DNA of 64,000 bases from Heracleum sosnowskyi. Taxonomy: Eukaryota > Streptophyta > Magnoliopsida > Apiales > Apiaceae. The stretch spans positions 1,173,001-1,237,000 of the forward strand of contig JAUIZM010000012.1 of the NCBI GenBank assembly GCA_030848705.1. Direction: 5' to 3'. Below the pieces are notes generated by a model that did not search any database, was not told the origin of the DNA, and saw nothing but the letters and a program-made list of their open reading frames with translations. Below, in pieces: positions 45,548 through 56,759 of the stretch (position 1 is the stretch's first letter; the number at the start of each line of letters is the position of its first letter). The position numbers and the translations under genes were made by a program.

Positions 45548-47072
45548 CTCCTGGCTTTGGTTTTGCCAACAGTGGTGCCTCAGCCATGTACTTTTTCAAG
45601 GCCTCAAAGGCTTCCTGGATTTCAGTTGTCCACTCAAAATTTTTCACGTTCTTGAGTGCTTTGAAGAAGGGTAAACACTTTTCTCCTGACTTGGAGATGA
45701 ATCTTCCCAATGTTGCCACTCTTCCCGTTAGTTTTTGGACATCCTTGACAGTCCGTGGTGGTTCCATGTCTAGAATTGCTTTGATTTTATCGGGATTAGC
45801 CTCGATTCCTCTCTTGGAAACCATCAGGCCTAAAAACTTCCCTGAGCCTACACCAAAGGCACATTTAGCAGGATTCAACATCATCTTGTGGTGCCTTAGC
45901 ACTTCAAATGCTTCTCGTAGATGGTTTATATGATCGGCCTTATCGAGGCTTTTAACCAACATGTCATCCACATAGAGCTCCATGGTTTTTCCAATCAGGT
46001 GTTCAAAAATTTTGTTCACCAACCTTTGGTAGGTTGCCCCTGCATTCTTAAGTCCAAATGCCATGACTAGATAACAGAAAACACCAAAGTCAGTGATGAA
46101 TGATACCTTGGAGATGTCATCTTTGTGCATTTTGATTTGGTTGTATCCACTGAAGCCATCCATGAAACTGAGCATCTCGTGCCCAGCTGTGACGTCTATT
46201 AAGGCATCAATCCTTGGTAAGGGAAAACAATCCTTAGGACATGCATCGTTTAAATCAGCGAAGTCCACACACATCCTCCATTTGCCATTGGCCTTTTTGA
46301 CCATCACTGGGTTAGCCAACCATTCCGGGAATTGAATTTCTTCAATGAACCCGGCATCCAGAAGCTTTTCTACTTCTTGCTTGATGGCTTCTTGCCTCTC
46401 TGTAGCAAAATTTCTCTTTTTCTGTTTCACCGTCTTCCTTTCAGGATCCACATTCAGTTTGTGGCTTATCAACTGGGGATCAATCCCTGGCATGTCAGCC
46501 GCTGTCCAAGCAAAAACATCATTGTTTTTTTGAAGAAAAGATATGAGCCTGCTCTTCAATGGTTCAGGAAATAGTGCTCCAACGTAAGTCACCTTCTCCG
46601 GTTCACCAGGGACTAAGGGAATTGGGATTAAATCCTCAGCTGGTTTCCCTCTTCGGTCCTCATTATCACTAGTATCCATGTCTTCAATGGGGAGAACCTG
46701 CCCCCCAATTCCATCAGGCCTTAACGCGGCTACGTAACAACTTCTGGCCATCTTTTGGTCTCCCCGTTCTTCACCAATTTCATTCCTTGTTGGGAACTTG
46801 ATTTTCAGATGATAAGATGAGGCAACGGCCTTGAACGCATGAAGACCCGTCCTTTCCATGATTGCATTGTAGGTCGAAGTTGCCTTTATTACTATGAAGT
46901 TCAACATCTGAGTAGACGTATTTGACCCTTGCCCCATTGTCATTGGGAGTTGGATAATGCCTTCCACCTTTGACTCCACTCCATTGAATCCATATATGGG
47001 CATATTCGAGGGTGTCAACTGAGAGTCAGTATAGCCCATCTTGATAAAAGCATTATAGAACAAGATGTCCAT
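45548..47072 (-). pseudogene. Protease tail and reverse transcriptase of gypsy element 2
   Basis: A frame open for about 508 sense codons runs from the distal protease (MPIYGFNGVESKVEG, YNAIMERTGLHAF) through LPIEDMDTSDNEDRR into RT with WRMCVDFADLNDACPKD, FMDGFSGYNQIKMH and YVDDMLVKSLDKADH. It shows that gag, protease and RT share one frame in the parent family. A one-base loss near 45547 ends it before RNase H. Confidence 0.9.
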
Positions 47073-48490
47073 TGAAATTGTCGACCAAAACTCTCTTTGT
47101 TTCAGAATTCCCTATCACAGGTACGATGACTAATGTATCATCGTGGGGAAACTTCACTCCTTCCAAGTCAGAATCATCAAAACCTATTGATATTTCTGTT
47201 CGGGCACGTTTCGGTGCTTCTCCAACCACGGTCATTACCTCTCGGGCGTATGCTTTCCTTGAGTTTCGGGAGGACCCAACATAAGTTGGTCCTCTGAATA
47301 TCATGTTGATGACTGGCCCTCGGGGCTTGGGATTTCTATCTTGATCGTTGTCCCTTCTGTCATAATCCTTCCTTTCATAGTTTCCTCTTTGACTCCCTTG
47401 ATTTCCATCCTTAGTGAATTTATTGAGCTTTCCTCTTCGTATCAGAAACTCGATCTCATCTTTCAATTGTCTGCAATCATCTGTGTCGTGACCGACTTCC
47501 TTGTGGAACCGACATAATTGGTTTCGATTCCGTTTAGACATATCAGTCCTTAGTGGCTTCAGCCATCGAAGATCCTCCTTCTTTGCTATTTCCATCAGAA
47601 TTTGGCTCCTGGGAGTGTTTAATCTTGCATACTCCGTAAACTTTGGCCCAAAATTGTTCCTCTTGGGTGGAGAATCAGAATCCTTTGACATTCTGGGAAA
47701 CTTTTCCTTGACGTCGTACTCCTGAGTTTCCTTTCTTTTCTTTGAATTTCCACTGCCACCAGCAGTGGGTTCATACTTTCTCATGCTTTCTTCAGCCTTG
47801 ATGTACTTTCCGGCTCATTCTTGGAGCTTCAGCATGCTCCCGGGTGGATGTTTTGCCAATGATCTTTTGAAGTGATCATCAGTGGTTCCTTGCTGCAGAA
47901 CTATCATAGCTACTTTGTCCTCTAAGTCCGGGACTTTCAGAGCCTCCCGGGTGAATCGGTTGATATAATCCCTTAAAGCTTCATTCTTTCCTTGCTGGAT
48001 TCCCATGAGTGATGCAGATCGTTTCTCGTGCACCCTTCCACTGACGAATTGGTTGATAAACGCTCTGCTTAGTTCCTTAAAAGACCCAATAGAGTTGGGA
48101 GGAAGACGGCTATACCAATGTTGGGCCATGCCTGCCAAGGTTTGCGGAAACGCCCTACACTTGACCGCATCGTTGGTTGGCTGCAACAGCAGTGCATTGG
48201 AGAAGGTTCTTACGTGATTTGCGGGATCTCCCGTTCCATCATAATCTTTAATTGTTGGCATCTTGAATTTCCTGGATATGGTAGCTTTCATGATGTCTTG
48301 AGTAAACGGTGATGTAGGATTGTCAGGATCTCCTAGGGGCAACAAAACACTAGGATCACCCCTTGGGGCTTCATCCCTCTTGGTTCTTCTTGGTGTCGGG
48401 TCCATGTTGATTATCGAGACTCTTCTAGTTGCTTGGTTTTGTGCTTTCACGGCCTCTTGTTCTGCCAGTAATGTTTTGAGCCTTGCAGCC
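47053..48490 (-). pseudogene. 3' part of gag and broken protease site of gypsy element 2
   Basis: From 48490: ARLKTLLAEQEAVKAQN, the capsid region AGMAQHWYSRLPPNSIGSF and KVPDLEDKVAMIVLQQG, then a TGA at 47815-47817 where element 1 has Arg. The frame resumes with SMRKYEPTAGGSGNSKK, the knuckle CRFHKEVGHDTDDC and ETKRVLVDN. A five-base net loss at the protease active site removes GAS and shifts frame. Confidence 0.88.
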
Positions 48491-49932
48491 TGATAAGTGG
48501 ATTTCATATCCACTTGGATCGTCCTAAATTGGCTTAAATTGGTTGTTTTGTTCTCAAGTTTGTGGTATTTGTGATATGTTTGGTGTTAGTTTTTGCAGAG
48601 TTGAGTTGTCAGCAGAGATTTGGAGTTCCAGTGGATTGCAGTGATGTTTTGAGCATTTCTGTGAAGGCCAAGTGGATGAGGAGCGAGAGAGCGCAAGGAA
48701 ATCCTAAACTTGGAAGGATTGGAGAATAAAGAGCTCAATTTGGAGATTTATTAGAAGGAAATTCGGATTTGTTGGGCTACCTGCACATAATTCACTGTTT
48801 GGGCCATATCTTGAGATCTAGAAGTCAGATCTTACGCACCCACCCCTGAAACATTCTGGAAAAAGGCAACTTCAACTCAGAAAAGGAAACAGCAGCTGAC
48901 CAGTCAACCCTATGGCTTATATAAACCATTGGTGGACGAATCCTGAGAGAGACAACCATATATCTACATACTAATCCATCCACCGGTGAGGAGAACAAGA
49001 AGATGGCTGATTACAAAGATCTACTTTTCATATTATCTTTGTATTCTTCTAATTAGGCGATACTTTGGATTCTCGTTTGTTCTTTCATAAACCCTAGCAC
49101 TTTTATTCAGTATTCTAGACTTATTATTATCATGTTTTCATCAGAACCCACGATGATGAACGGTTCGCTTATGAACTAATCGTCGTCGTGGGATTCTAGC
49201 GGATTTATTTATGGATTTTAGTAGTTAATTGTTTTAAAGATGTGTGTGTGATGGCTAATTGATATCCTAGTTTGGTTTTGCTTATTCTTCTTGGATGCGT
49301 AGCTAACATCTAAGTTGTTTGGTTAATCTCTATTGAATGCGAAAGTGGATATAGAGGTTTAGAACTTGCCATGCTAGCATAGGTTTATGTATGTTTGTCA
49401 TGCATGATTCGTAGGTGATTTTAACCATCTTACTTGCCCTATGTAATCTGAATGGATAGCTTGCTCATTAAACCGTTATGTTTTCAAATCTTATAGACAT
49501 ATAGGGTCTAAGCATAATTGGTGTCTGCTCAACTTCTATCTCTTTTGTGGATGTTTGAGTGGTTTGGTATACGTATACTGAAAGGTAGCGTGTACTGATT
49601 TCGTGTTGTCCGATTAGTTATCACAACTGTCACATGCATTGATTAAAGACAAAAGACTCTAGATGAAGTATTTAATGAAGTTAGGATCCCATGTTTTATT
49701 CTCATAAGTAATTCAACAGCAATCTCTTTAGTTAATTATAATCTTGTTAAGTTGATTAGTTAAATTAGATAATCAAAACTCAAATTTGATACTTGTCTTA
49801 GCATTGAACAATAGCCATACATTGTTGCATAAGTGCATAACTATAATAACCAAAGCAGTCTCTGTGGGAACGAACTCTACTTATTCTTATATTACTTGTG
49901 ACCGCGTACGCTTGCGTGATTTTGTGCGAACA
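48491..49932 (+). repeat. 5' LTR of the Athila element
   Basis: TGATAAGTGG to GCGAACA, 1442 bp. A TTATATAAA box lies at 48918-48926. It lacks a GC-rich segment of about 121 bp present in the 3' LTR (replaced near 48829-48836). Confidence 0.93.
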
Positions 49933-49938
49933 AGTTTT

Positions 49939-49957
49939 TGGCGCCGCTGCCGGGGAC
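49939..49957 (+). promoter_or_regulatory. Primer-binding site of the Athila element
   Basis: TGGCGCCGCTGCCGGGGAC begins six bases after the LTR. It closely fits the plant tRNA-Asp 3' end, the usual Athila primer. Confidence 0.85.
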
Positions 49958-50076
49958 TCGGTGTTATTTATATAGTTTATGTGTTTGTCATCAGTGGTCG
50001 TTAAAGTTCACTGACTCAGATTATACTCATCAATTTTACTTTGTTTGGTGTGTTTCAGATTCTTTAGTAAGCGTGT

Positions 50077-50430
50077 ATGCGAACACGTTCTCAATCTCGG
50101 AAAGAACTTGAATTAAGTCTAGTTATGGGTGATCAAGCAGTAACAGCAACGAAGGCTTTGAAGGACTATTCTCAGCCGAAGATCAATGACATTCAATCTA
50201 GCATTGTCAGGCCAGCCATTGCAGCTAATACCTTTGAAATCAAGCCTGGCACGATTCAGATGGTGCAAAACTCAGTTCAGTTTGGGGGTGCTCCAACGGA
50301 AGATCCTAATATGCATATTAGGGATTTCATTGAGATCTGCGACACCTTCAAGTTCAACGGAGTGTCGGAAGATGCTGTGAAGCTGAGACTTTCCCATTTT
50401 CTCTGAGGGATAAGGCTAAGGGCTGGTTGC
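50077..50430 (+). pseudogene. gag N-terminus of the Athila element, ended by a frameshift
   Basis: ATG at 50077 opens MRTRSQSRKELELSL, then HIRDFIEICDTFKFNGVSED. A one-base deletion in a T-run near 50390 (VKLRL to PFSLRDKAKG) puts the rest of gag in another frame, and the first frame stops at 50404-50406. Confidence 0.88.
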
Positions 50431-52925
50431 ATTCTCTACCAGCAGGTTCTATCACTACATGGGAGGATCTTGCTCAGAAGTTTCTCACTAAATTCTTCCC
50501 GATGGCTAAAACAGCTGCAATCAGGAATGCTCTTACTCAGTTTTCACAACATTCTGGAGAAACTTTATGTGAAGCTTGGGAGCGTTACAAGGAGATGCTT
50601 AGGAAGTGTCCTCATCATGGAATGCCTGATTGGATGGTGATTAACTGTTTCTATAATGGACTGGGAGGTCAATCTCGACCAATGCTTGATGCGGCATCAG
50701 GTGGAGCTTTGTGGGCTAAAAGCTACGATGAGGCTTATGAGCTAATTGAGATGATGGCTGCTAATGAATATCAGAATCCAACTCAAAGGTTATCACAAGG
50801 CAAGGTAGTAGGGGTTCTGGAAGTGGATGCAGCTACGGCAATAGCAGCTCAGCTGAAGGCTTTGTCAATGAAGGTGGATTCCTTGTCTAACTATGGAGTT
50901 CAGCAGGTGGCTAGTGTTTGCGAGCTTTGTGCAGGGGCACATGACACGAATCAGTGTGCCATATCTAGTGAATCGGTGCAGTTCGTGAGCAATTTTCAGA
51001 GATCACAGCAGCCAGTGCCTAATGCCTATCATCCCAACAACAGGAACCATCCTAATTTCAGCTGGAGTAACAATCAGGGTGGCCAAAATCAACCTCAACA
51101 TTCATATCAGCAATTTGGAGCAAGGCCATTCAACCCTTCTGGTTTTCAGCAGCAGTATGCTCCAAGGCAACCATATCAACCACCAGGTTTTCAACAACCG
51201 TCTCAAGGCAATGCTGGTCAGTCATCTAATGAAAAGTCTGAATTGGAGGAATTGAGGCTAATGTGCAAGAGCCAAGCTGTTTCCATCAAAACTCTGGAGA
51301 ATCAAATCGGTCAGATTGCCAATGCATTGTTGAATAGACCACAGGGAACTCTCCCTAGTGATACGGAAGCTAATCCAGGCAAACGGGAGGTCAAGGAACA
51401 TGTCAAAGCAGTTACCTTGCGATCTGGAAAGGTTACGAATGATCAGAATACAGAAACGGATGAAAAAGAAGAAGTTTTGAAAAATGGCCAGAAGGTGGAG
51501 CGCGCCCTCCCCCTATCAAGCGCGCCCTCCCCTGCCCTTCTGCCAGAAAATGAAGAAAAAGTTGAAAAAGCTAGTTTGGGGGTGAACGAAGCGGAAAATG
51601 TTGACCATTCTTCTGAGAAACCTATTCCAAAGCAAGCTACAGAGAGCAAGGAGGTCTATCCTCCTCCGCCATTCCCCAAACGTCTTCAGAAGCAAAAGTT
51701 GGATAAGCAATTTGCTAAATTTCTGGAGGTTTTCAAGAAGTTGCAGATCAATATACCTTTTGCGGAAGCTCTAGAACAAATGCCGAGCTACGCAAAGTTC
51801 ATGAAGGGTATTCTATCTCGGAAGTTGAAACTCGAAGACTTGGAGACAGTTGCTCTTACAGAAGAATGCAGTGCTATTCTACAGCAGAAGTTACCTCCAA
51901 AACTCAAGGATCCAGGGAGTTTCACCATACCGTGCACAATCGACAATCTATCTTTCAACAAGTGCTTGTGTGACTTGAGAGCAAGTATTAATCTGATGCC
52001 ATTATCTGTCTTCATGCAACTTGGGCTTCCTGAGCCTAAACCTACAAATATGTCCTTACAGTTAGCTGATAGGTCGATCACATATCCAAGAGGTATAGTG
52101 GAGGATGTCTTGGTTAAAGTGGATAAGCTCATTTTTCCTGCGGATTTTGTTATTCTGGACTTCGAGGAGGATAAGAGGATTCCTATTATCTTGGGAAGAC
52201 CGTTCTTAGCTACAGGCCGAACTTTGATCGATGTGCAGAAAGGAGAGCTTACAATGAGGGTTCAAAATCAGAAGGTCACTTTTAACGTGTTCAAGGCAAT
52301 GAAATTTCCAACTGAGGAAGAAGAGTGCTTTAAATTGGAGATGGTCGATTCTGTCGTCAATATAGAGATTGAACAACCGTTGAAGTCAGATACAATGGAG
52401 AAAGTCTTGATAGGGGATTCTGATATTGAAAACGAAGAAAGAGCAGAGCAACTTCAGTTGTTGAATGCACCTCCTTGGAAAAGGAAAACTGACATGCCAT
52501 TAGATTCTCTTGGATTAACAGAGCTGAACAATTCTCAGGAGCGACTTAAACCATCTATGGAAGAAGCTCCTACACTTGAACTCCAATCACTGCAGGATCA
52601 ATTGAGGTATGGTAAAGTCTACGAGAGCAACAGGCTATATAAGAAGAAGGTTAAGGACTGGCATGAAAGAGGGGTGGTGAAACATTCATTTGTGCCTGGT
52701 CAGCTAGTTCTGCGTTTCAAGTCTCGTTTCAGATTTTTTCCAAGAAAGCGTAAGTCGAGGTGGTTGGAGCCTATCACGGTTAAATCAGCATTTCCGCATG
52801 ATGCAGTAGAGATTTTCCATAAGTTTCCGGACGAAGTGTTCAAGGTTAATGGTCAGTGGCTGAAGCATGACGTTGGTAATACGGTGAACCATGAGTCAAC
52901 GTTCACCGTTATTGCGACTGGATGA
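50427..52925 (+). pseudogene. gag-protease-integrase-tail fusion frame of the Athila element
   Basis: An 832-codon open frame. It contains the capsid region (LPAGSITTWEDLAQKFLTKF, CEAWERYKEMLRKCPHHGMP), the zinc knuckle CELCAGAHDTNQC near residue 165 (CX2CX3HX4C), a low-complexity linker, and a retropepsin-like region with PIILGRPFLATGRTLIDV. The expected active-site DLGAS reads DLRAS (D516, R518), which should abolish protease activity. At about residue 722 the sequence jumps from LELQSLQDQ to YESNRLYKKKVKDWHERGVV, then RFFPRKRKSRW and VFKVNGQWLKHD, the tail that normally follows the integrase core. RT, RNase H and the catalytic integrase are deleted in frame. It would make only particle protein, if the upstream frameshift were absent. 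Confidence 0.88.
51495..51540 (+). repeat. GCGCGCCC motif pair within gag
   Basis: Two GCGCGCCCTCCCC-type units lie 26 bp apart in the gag linker. They resemble the GC-rich units of the 3' LTR at 54950-55032. Confidence 0.6.
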
Positions 52926-53120
52926 AAAAAGATTCACGTCAAGCTATTGACGTAAAACAAGCGCTTCGTGGGAGGCAACCCACGCGAATATTCAGTATTA
53001 TGACATGTTGCATGTTTGAGAGACTTGGTGGTTGAAAATATTTGATTTTGTGGGTATATCATCTATAAACCCTCACGAGACAAAACTCGTCCTACTAGGG
53101 CTGCCTAGGGGTTTAACGGC

Positions 53121-53324
53121 TTGTTGCATATGCTCAATGCAATCGTGTCATCTACGAAAGTGGTGGTCCTATTAGTTAGTATTATTTTTATTTCTTTATT
53201 TGCAGTTTTGAGTACTACATTCAGAGCCACTGTAGTTGATATCACTTGGCCTACCTTTGGTATGGATTTTGTTTATCCACCGCCGGATACACCACCAGAG
53301 GAGGGTGGTCCTGCTGATGATTAG
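53121..53324 (+). CDS. Small hydrophobic protein downstream of the Athila pol remnant (67 residues)
   Basis: One predicted membrane helix (VVVLLVSIIFISLFAVLS, about residues 13-30) is followed by a proline- and acid-rich tail (PPPDTPPEEGGPADD). It sits 3' of the fusion frame, after a GTGGGAGGCAACCCACG motif, where Athila elements often carry an env-like gene. It could be a remnant or just a chance frame; I cannot assign a function. Confidence 0.35.
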   Translation: MLHMLNAIVSSTKVVVLLVSIIFISLFAVLSTTFRATVVDITWPTFGMDFVYPPPDTPPEEGGPADD

Positions 53325-54540
53325 GTATTCTCTGCATCTTTCCTTGCTATTACCTTCAATGAGGACATTGAATATTGTAAGTTTGGGGGTGGTAATTAGG
53401 GATTGTTAGTGTGTGTGTCATATAGATTCATATTGCATATTTAGTTGGTTCATTCATTTATTTGCATAATTGTCATTTAGGTCATTCTGTTTGCATTTTT
53501 TTCTATCTTGTGAGTCCATTTAGTTGCATTTGCATAGCATGCATATTTCATGATCCCTTAGGATTTGACTATTTCCGTTAGTGAGTTGATGTTGATGGGA
53601 GTGTGATAGTGATGAATAGAGGGTTGATTAAGTTCCTATGAATTGACTTGCATGCCAGAAACAAATTAATTTCATAAGTCTCATTGGTTGCTTTTGAATT
53701 TGATCAGACCATGTTTGTTTGGAAGTTAGAATTTAACCACTTGCTTATATTTAGAATGTTCTTCTATTCTCTTGAAAACAAAGAAACACTTAAGTCTAAG
53801 TTTGGGGGAAAATAGGGATTTCATGATAGTTGTCAATAAAGGCTAGGCGTCAAATGGATAGTAGCTGGCTCATTGAAAAGATGAGTAGTCTAGGGTGGGA
53901 TGAGAAAAAGGCAAAGCGCACTCATTCCGAAAGAAAAAGAAAAAAAAATGAAAAAAAGAAAAAAAGAAAAAAAAAGAGTTGATTTAGTTGTGTTTATGCA
54001 GAATTGATCAGGTTGAGCTCTTTAATACTCGAGCAATTAAGTTCTAGGGGACTTTGTGCCTAGTGACCTAAGATTTTTCCGGTCTGGGATCCACTAACCT
54101 AAAGCTCGCTACATGGGTATTATTGTATAAGCCTTTTGGGGTCTCAGCCATTGCACGATCAAATAAGCATGTGTGTAGTAATAAAGCATGATTTCCTTTC
54201 TAACTCAAGTGGATATTGAGGTGTCTTTAAGTGGTTTCTTGTGTCTAGAGTTCATTCTGTTTATAAGCTTGTGGTTGTTTTGGTGAAGAATAAGATATGG
54301 TTTTGGTTTAGTTTGGGAGTATATTGATGAGCATTGCACACACACACGTTTCTGTGTTTGTTTGTTAGTATAAGGGGATTTGGTCGAACTCTGTTTGAAA
54401 GATTGCATTCCTTGAGATGTTGGCTTGATGATTGGTTATGGTTAGTCTAAGGGGATCACTTGCATTAGCATATTAGTTGCATTCATGCATTGCATTATAG
54501 TTAGTAGAGTCTGTTTATGCTTGAGGACAAGCATCGGTTT
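53325..54540 (+). other. Athila 3' non-coding region with repeated polypurine-like motifs
   Basis: AAGTTTGGGGG occurs near 53380 and 53798 and again at 54541 next to the LTR. The first is preceded by GAGGACATTGAATATTG, a common companion in plant gypsy elements. A purine run of A with scattered G lies at 53928-53977. Confidence 0.7.
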
Positions 54541-54553
54541 AAGTTTGGGGGTG
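54541..54553 (+). promoter_or_regulatory. Polypurine tract of the Athila element
   Basis: AAGTTTGGGGGTG immediately precedes the 3' LTR. Confidence 0.8.
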
Positions 54554-56116
54554 TGATAAGTGGATTTCATATCCACTTGGATCGTCCTAAATTGGCTTAA
54601 ATTGGTTGTTTTGTTCTCAAGTTTGTGGTATTTGTGATATGTTTGGTGTTAGTTTTTGCAGAGTTGAGTTGTCAGCAGAGATTTGGAGTTCCTGTGGATT
54701 GCAGTGATGTTTTGAGCATTTCTGTGAAGGCCAAGTGGATGAGGAGCGAGAGAGCGCAAGGAAATCCTAAACTTGGAAGGATTGGAGAATAAAGAGCTCA
54801 ATTTGGAGATTTATTAGAAGGAAATTCGGATTTGTTGGGCTACCTACACATAATTCACTGTTTGGGCCATATCTTGAGATCCAGAAGTCAGAATTGGACG
54901 ATTTAACAGTCCACGCGAAGATAAAGGAATCATGGACAGGGATCAGGTGCGCCCGCGCCCTTCCAAGCGCGCCCGCGCCCTATGTGAAGCCTTTCCAAGC
55001 GCGCCCGCGCCTTTCAGGCGCGCCCACCCCTGAAACATTCTGGAAAAAGGCAACTTCAACTCAGGAAAGGAAACAGCAGCTGACCAGTCAACCCTATGGC
55101 TTATATAAACCATTGGTGGACGAATTCTGAGAGAGACAACCATATATCTACATACTAATCCATCCACCGGTGAGGAGAACAAGAAGACGGCTGATTACAA
55201 AGATCTACTTTTCATATTATCTTTGTATTCTTCTAATTAGGCGATACTTTGGATTCTCGTTTGTTCTTTCATAAACCCTAGCACTTTTATTCAGTATTCT
55301 AGACTTATTATTATCATGTTTTCATCAGAACCCACGATGATGAACGGTTCGCTTATGAACTAATCGTCGTCGTGGGATTCTAGCGGATTTATTTATGGAT
55401 TTTAGTAGTTAATTGTTTTAAAGATGTGTGTGTGATGGCTAATTGATATTCTAGTTTGGTTTTGCTTATTCTTCTTGGATGCGTAGCTAACATCTAAGTT
55501 GTTTGGTTAATCTCTATTGAATGCGAAAGTGGATATAGAGGTTTAGAACTTGCCATGCTAGCATAGGTTTATGTATGTTTGTCATGCATGATTCGTAGGT
55601 GATTTTAACCATCTTACTTGCCCTATGTAATCTGAATGGATAGCTTGCTCATTAAACCGTTATGTTTTCAAATCTTATAGACATATAGGGTCTAAGCATA
55701 ATTGGTGTCTGCTCAACTTCTATCTCTTTTGTGGATGTTTGAGTGGTTTGGTATACGTATACTGAAAGGTAGTGTGTACTGATTTCGTGTTGTCCGATTA
55801 GTTATCACAACTGTCACATGCATTGATTAAAGACAAAAGACTCTTGATGAAGTATTTAATGAAGTTAGGATCCCATGTTTTATTCTCATAAATAATTCAA
55901 CAGCAATCTCTTTAGTTAATTATAATCTTGTTAAGTTGATTAGTTAAATTAGATAATCAAAACTCAAATTTGATACTTGTCTTAGCATTGAACAATAGCC
56001 ATACATTGTTGCATAAGTGCATAACTATAATAACCAAAGCAGTCTCTGTGGGAACGAACTCTACTTATTCTTATATTACTTGTGACCGCGTACGCTTGCG
56101 TGATTTTGTGCGAACA
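54554..56116 (+). repeat. 3' LTR of the Athila element
   Basis: 1563 bp with the same ends as the 5' LTR. At 54893-55025 it includes an extra segment with four GC-rich units (GCGCGCCCGCGCC type). The TATA box is near 55100-55110. Confidence 0.93.
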
Positions 56117-56726
56117 CAGCCTCTGCCTCATGGGCCGCAATCTTTTCCTTAGTAGTTTGGGGTTGTTCCCGATTTGTTTGGGAATAACGCTTTCTTCTTG
56201 GGGCAACATCCCTCTCTTCTCCAGATGTATAATTATCGTCCTCAGTATAGGGACCCGAGTAATCTCGAATCAAAGGGGTCCGTCGAGTTTGAGTTTGTGG
56301 ATTTTGGGGTCCCAGACCTTGTATATAAGGAGGAACGTATGCCTTATGGTAAGTGGGATTGAGACCACTACCGCCCGCCATGGGTCGAGGGGGCATGCCA
56401 TAGCTTGGCATCCCAAGAGTTTGAGTTGCGTATTGGGGAAGATCCGTAGTATGGAGTTGAAGACCACTTGGTGCATTCATGAGCAGCGGGGAGATTGGTT
56501 GTTGGAGAGTGGTCTCTTGTGGATTAGATCCATGAACGACCATTTGCAGGGGATTCGTCCCTTCAACCGAAATTGGGATTTCCGGTCCTTGAGTGGTGGT
56601 GGGGTTATTCGTCCCTTGAGTGCCAGTATTTGGCGGTGGTTGATTTCCGTGAGTATCAGCCTCAGAGGTGATAGGAAGCTCCTTAGAAGTTTGAGTATCT
56701 CGAGTTGTTCTTCCTGTGTTTGTCAT
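56117..56726 (-). pseudogene. 5' part of gag of gypsy element 2
   Basis: ATG at 56726, then MTNTGRTTRDTQTSKELPIT, Pro/Thr-rich text and EKIAAHEAEA, where the Athila insertion interrupts. It matches residues 1-205 or so of the gag of element 1. The frame continues at 48490 downwards. Confidence 0.9.
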
Positions 56727-56740
56727 GGTTGATGTTGTCT

Positions 56741-56757
56741 TCCCACAGACGGCGCCA
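56741..56757 (-). promoter_or_regulatory. Primer-binding site of gypsy element 2
   Basis: The minus strand reads TGGCGCCGTCTGTGGGA, as in element 1. Confidence 0.8.
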
Positions 56758-56759
56758 AA

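Larger units (their letters stand above)
48491..56116 (+). mobile_element. Nested Athila-lineage retrotransposon with pol deletion
   Basis: Inserted into the gag of gypsy element 2 with the perfect target duplication CAGCC (48486-48490, 56117-56121); joining the flanks restores the host frame EAEA-ARLK. LTRs are 1442 and 1563 bp. Excluding one indel they differ at 10 of about 1436 sites, roughly 0.27 million years at 1.3e-8, younger than its host. Gag resembles the Athila lineage. RT, RNase H and the integrase core are absent, so it is non-autonomous. Confidence 0.93.

Noticed and set aside
53928..53977. Purine-rich run as the true Athila polypurine tract
   Set aside because: It is 570 bp from the LTR; the tract at 54541-54553 adjoins the LTR directly.
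56082..56732. 216-codon plus-strand frame
   Set aside because: Antisense shadow of the gag 5' part of gypsy element 2.
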